A stretch of 64,000 nucleotides of DNA from Sisyra terminalis. Its lineage: Eukaryota > Arthropoda > Insecta > Neuroptera > Sisyridae. A program made the position numbers and the translations under genes. The notes beneath the pieces are model-generated. The model was not told the origin of the DNA. It made no database searches and saw only the letters and a list, made by a program, of their open reading frames with translations. This document shows positions 59,401 through 64,000 of this stretch, piece after piece (the first letter of the stretch is position 1; each line of letters starts with the position of its first letter). The stretch spans positions 15,996,001 through 16,060,000 of the forward strand of contig OY292275.1 in the NCBI GenBank assembly GCA_958496175.1, written 5' to 3'.

Positions 59401-62400
59401 GAGGATATCTGTTACATTAAAATTACAATATTTTAAATCAAGATACAAAAATTACAGTTTCAGAAACAATTTTGAAACTACGCACACTTTTCTTAAAAAT
59501 TAAACGATAAATTTTCCTTTGAATTAAAATAGTATTTTATTTTCGAATCTATTACGTACTAATTAATTTCATAAAGTTGTGTAAATTTACAGAAAAAAAA
59601 AAATATTCACATAATCTGTCTATAAATTAAGGCACGTATGCATAATTTATTCAAAGTTCGAAAGATCGGTTAGTTAATCAAGGGTGAGTTGGTTTACATA
59701 TACATAGGTAAATTTTAAAGGCGGTTTTAAAAGGCGGAATGGATTCACAATTTCATATTATCTCGCTCACCACTCATTTTATAATTGGACTTATGAAATA
59801 TTTCTGTTTGCCAATTGAATAATTGCATAGATAAAATATTTTACCAGTGTATCGTTTATGTACCTTAATGAACATAGACTAAGTAAATAATTTTATTTCA
59901 TAAATATCTATCATAAGGATGAGAAAAATAGAAGGATATAGAATATTCAATTTCAGTATCAAAAACCTTACACTTTAATTATGATATTTAAAGAATTTAT
60001 TAAAATAATATTTTAGTATTATTAAGAATGAGTGTTTGTTTATTTTGGAATTATCCAAAGTCCATTTGTAATTAGGCCAATTTTTGTTGATATTTAAACT
60101 TTTAAATTTGCACAAATTATAAATTTTATTTCCATTAGTTTTTATACCAACAATGGCTTGACAATTCAATTTATACTCTTAAAATTAAAAAAGATAATTT
60201 ATGAAATATGCATGCACTGAACTTAGACTACTTTCAAAATCAACGGCTCAAATGTTGATTGATTAATTAAAGTTCCTTTTCCGACTGTGTAGACAAGAAA
60301 TACAAAATGAAAATCCTATTTTTTTTTTTGTCAATATTTCTCTTTTTGTCAATAACATTAGTTTTGTCGTTTGAAAATTGATAGCTTGTAAGTTATGTAC
60401 ATTTTTTTCCAACATTGAACTTGTACCGAAGGCTTACTCATAGAAAACCTGAAATTCTTATAAATATTTCAACCATAGTTTTAACGGTTGAAAAATTTAC
60501 AAAATAAATACCTCAATATAATATGTAGATAATTACAAGACGACAAATTGGTATTTAGCTCGAGCTATATTCAATCGTTTGGAATCATATGGAAATATGT
60601 GGGAATTTAATCTTCGGGAATCAACAGTTTCTGAATGATCATAGTGTTTCTTTTTTAATCCCATATTAAGGATTCATCGAATTGAAATTGAAACTTTTTA
60701 GGCACAGATTTGGGATTTTGCTTAGAATAAGTTTTATTATTTTTGTTTAACTTCAATACCGTCCATAAAATTATAATAAAAATATATCAATTTTTGTAAT
60801 TCGTATAGGAATGCGCAACGAATGATCTCAATAATAGAAAAGTTAATTTCTTATCTTTAAAATTCCAATGTTTAAAAGATTTATTTTTTTATCCAAAAAT
60901 TTTGCAATTGTAAATAGAAAAGAATTTAAATGCACAGTAATCTATTTATTGATAGGACTACTCAATAAAAAAACCAAACTGTTATCTGAACCAATTTTTG
61001 TGGTTTTTTGTTATCTACTTTGTACGGCTTACAAATATATATTTATAAACACATTAGATTGGCAAAAGAAATTATAACAAAAAAAAAGGCTTGCGAAAAA
61101 TACTTTGCTGTGTTGTTGTTTTTTACCATTTTAACATTTTTCTGCTTTTATGCAAATAATTAAGATATGAAAATAAAATATTTTATGCTTAACAGTGTTT
61201 TAATGACCATTTTTGATTAAAAAAACATAATTTTAGTCAAAACAAATACGATACATTATCAATTTTTTGCATTTTAATACTGTATTTGTCAAAATCGTAT
61301 CGTCGATATAACGAATATAATAATTAGAATTTAAGACGCTCTGCAATGTTCAAGAAAATCCTTTTTTTACAAGAATATTGAGTAAAATCAAACTTTTAAA
61401 ATCTTCAATAACTTCCGAAAATCTCCTATTTATATTGAAAAACCAATAACACAGTCACATTTAAATAACCTTTAACAAGGAGTCAATTAAAATTTTTGAA
61501 ACTTGGCATTTTTTACCGAAAGAATGTAAAATATTTCTATATTCTTATAATTTATATCAACAAAATAGCAATGGTGACCTTAAAATCTTTTGAACAAAAG
61601 ATAAATAAAGTGTAAAACTCTCCAAAAAGACAACCATAACAAAGTATGTTTTGAATTTTAACTTTCGTAATTGTCCTTTTCAGTACGGCCAAAATCTATG
61701 AGTGCTAAAATTAAGCCAATTTTCAAAGGACGAATCCTACAAATTGAGTCATTTTTACAAGTTACCTTAAGGGCATTCCAAAAACACCTAATGCACCTAA
61801 TATTGTAGTATACACTTATAATTTCTCCTCTTAACAATTAAAGGTTGTATCTAAAATTTTTTCAACAATTAGGTTTGTTTCTGTACTTACCAAAAATCAC
61901 ACTAATACTGCTAATACGGCTAATACTATTTGCAAATTAATACATAAACAAACGACCTTAATAAACAGATCACAATTCTTTATATTTTACAATTTCAAAG
62001 TGAAATATTTTGAATCCAATTTAAACAATATATAAAGTATGTGAGATTCCAAAATCAAGTTATTAATTTCTAAAAAGGGTAACTTACAGTAATATTAGAA
62101 AACCTACTCTAGACAAGTGGTCAAGGTTGCCACTCCAAATTTGGAGGATATAGGGTTCGAATCAAATCATCGTAACCGGATATACATATATATCCAATTA
62201 TTCAAATATTATATATTCAAAATTCAGAGAAAAACGCAACTGTCGAAGATATATGATTAGTTCTATTACTTCAAATGATTGAATCCTTATTGAAGATGTT
62301 GATTTCGTTTATCCTTCGGGCAGTGATGGATTTACCAGCAGGCTGAGTAAGCTGGAAGCCTAGAGCTGAAATTTTTTTTTAAATTTTCTTTTTATATCTG

Positions 62401-62777
62401 CGAAAATAAAACATCTGAGTTGAAAAATCTTTCTTGGATTAAGTAACGTTGAAAAAATTATCAACAGATAAGGAACAAAAAAATCAAAAAACGTACAGTG
62501 GAATAAAGAAAATAAAAAGTACTATTCAAAATACTTGCTTTATTTTTCTAGTTAATGTGTCACACAAATCAAACAGAATATTTATATTATTGTAATAGTA
62601 AAAATATGGAATGAAACCATAAAATTCTGTAGATATAATTAAAAAATACATGAAATTTATAAACGGAGATTCTTTGGTTGTATTTTCAAGTTCAATAAAA
62701 AATTCCGTTTAACAAGAAATTATATAAAAAAGGACATTAAAATTACTAGTTAATTTCATAATTAAATTAACGAACTT
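56436..62777. other. gene-free stretch between carboxypeptidase E and NVL
   Basis: No coding exon is supported over 6.3 kb. Around 57866-58050 a GC-richer fragment with ACTGGTTCTAGGG, GGCGCCC and TTTGGCACCCTGGG resembles widespread insect repeat debris. Around 59020-59290 composition is more balanced but no long frame or splice-bounded exon is seen. A SINE copy is at 62103-62290. The remaining frames, for example 60868-61077, are short and low-complexity. Confidence 0.5.
62103..62290 (+). mobile_element. tRNA-derived SINE, plus-strand copy
   Basis: The head CTCTAGACAAGTGGTCAAGG is followed by a B box GGTTCGAATC (62154-62163) and a body ending near CAACTGTCGAAGATATATG, the same order of elements as in the SINE at 54720-54897 and the fragment at 29884. 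It is considerably diverged. Confidence 0.6.
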
Positions 62778-64000
62778 TTAAACATCATCCATTTGAACAT
62801 CTTGGACGTCCATTTCATCTAGTTCTTGTGTAGCGGAATAAATTCGTTTTAGCCTTTCGTAATGTTTCTGATCCTAAAAAATACAAATAATTTCAATTCA
62901 ATAAACACTATATTCCTTGGAAAAATCATAAGGATAAATTACTTTTTCTGTCACTGAAGGTCTAATTTTGCCAATCGCGGCACTAAAGTGAATAGATGTC
63001 ACAACTAAATCCGTTTTTTGTGTACTATCAACAACCATATACTCCCGTAAAGCCTGAACGCTAGCTTCTCGAACAAGAGCCGCTAAATCTGCACCTGTGT
63101 ACCCATTGCATCGTTCTGATCTTCCAATTAATGCTAGATCTACATCTTCAGCTAATTTTGGTTTCGTACCATTCTGTAAAGAGAAATAATGTTATTTTTT
63201 TAGGTTTTAGTTGTTGTATACGGTACCTTGGTCAAAGCTCGGAGGATATCGACACGATCGTCCGCTGAAGGAAGCCCAACGTAAATAATTTTATCGAGAC
63301 GTCCAGGTCGCAACACTGCTGCATCTATTATATCAGGTCTGTTACTAGCGGCCATTAAATAAACGCCATGCCGTCCTTCAACTCCATCCATTTCAGTTAA
63401 CATTTGATTTACAACACGCATCGTGGCTCCATTCTAAAATCAATTAAAAATGTAGAACTGAAAAAATAACTAATTAATTTTATTTTACTTCGCCAAAATC
63501 AGATCGTTTCGGACATAATGCATCTAGTTCATCGAAAAAGATGACGCAAGGTGCTGAATTCCTTGCACGTTGGAAACACAAACGAACGGCTCGTTCACTT
63601 TCTCCAACATACTAAAATTTAGTTGACAATAGAAAAAAAAAATAAAACCAATAATAATTTTTGGTATTACCATATTTAAAAGTTCTGGACCTTTGACGGA
63701 TATAAAATTAATACCAGCCTCGTTGGCAATTGCTTTAGCCAAGAGTGTTTTACCGCATCCAGGAGGACCACACAGAAGTACGCCTGTAGGAGTTAAGATA
63801 CCAAGTGACTCAAACTCAGCTGCATGTCGCACTGGTGCTAAGATCGCCATTTGTAATTCTTCTCGAACATTTTGCAAAGAGCCTACATCATCCCAATTTA
63901 CATCAGGTACTGTAGCAAATCCCTCACGTTTTGCTGACGGTTGTACAGACTTTAAAGCTTTCTCAAAATCATGCATCTCAATTTGCAACCCTGATAAGTC
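62778..64000 (-). CDS. NVL: NVL (nuclear VCP-like AAA ATPase), 3' exons encoding the second AAA domain; partial
   Basis: Exons visible (minus): 63671 to beyond 64000, 63489-63611, 63227-63433, 62943-63173, 62778-62873; stop at 62778-62780. The protein order fits the D2 ATPase domain of NVL: a WDDVG...REEL linker, Walker [31 protein letters not shown] across a splice site and Walker [17 protein letters not shown]. The second region of homology follows with [11 protein letters not shown] and AASNRPD, then the arginine-finger segment RPGRLDK and the sensor-2 side [15 protein letters not shown]. It ends in an acidic tail. NVL is a hexameric nucleolar/nuclear ATPase that remodels pre-60S ribosomes and is called smallminded in Drosophila. 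The N-terminal half and D1 lie past the right edge. It is unrelated in function to the neighbouring peptidases. Confidence 0.93.

Noticed and set aside
1..64000. CRISPR arrays, operons or other prokaryotic systems
   Set aside because: Spliced genes, SINEs and LINE debris show a eukaryotic nuclear genome. The tandem repeats seen lack CRISPR-like repeat/spacer structure.

Overview
The window is nuclear DNA of an insect. The evidence is its very AT-rich composition, GT-AG introns in every gene I could model, a tandem cluster of secreted digestive-type zinc carboxypeptidases, and decayed mariner, hAT, Helitron, SINE and LINE copies. I cannot place the species from sequence alone. All exon models below were built by eye from reading frames, splice signals and paralogue comparison.

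Layout. 1-13 kb is gene-free, with one Helitron-type insertion (5160-6103), a small poly(A) retro-insertion with target-site duplication (12142-12243) and two GC-richer islands (about 3640-4140 and 7320-8520). 13-22.5 kb holds a tandem pair of pogo/Tigger-like transposase-derived genes (CDS 15228-16397 and 20162-21337). Each has an intact intronless coding exon, an intron of about 2 kb and a conserved noncoding first exon. Both carry the same loss of the first catalytic Asp, which points to host domestication before the duplication. 22.5-28 kb is transposon debris: a mariner pseudogene split by a second Helitron, a long-TIR MITE and an (AT)n tract.

28.5-56.4 kb is an M14 carboxypeptidase array, all on the minus strand: four apparently complete five-exon genes (28494-32461, 40826-42857, 47766-50076, 53431-56435), one recent truncated copy (36720-37775) and one old decayed copy (44246-45180). 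Zinc ligands and the catalytic Glu are kept in all four. The propeptide and the S1' specificity loop differ sharply between copies, so substrate range or activation has probably diversified. An elongator tRNA-Met gene sits in an intron of the last copy. Helitron, hAT, LINE, SINE and fold-back insertions lie between and inside these genes.

56.4-62.7 kb has no gene I can support. The right edge (62778-64000, minus) holds the 3' exons of NVL, the nuclear VCP-like AAA ATPase of ribosome biogenesis, which continues past the window.

The observations most worth following are the domesticated transposase pair, the carboxypeptidase copies lacking the usual active-site Tyr, the template-copied carboxypeptidase fragment bounded by 120-bp direct repeats, and a perfect 106-bp palindrome flanked by 13-bp direct repeats.
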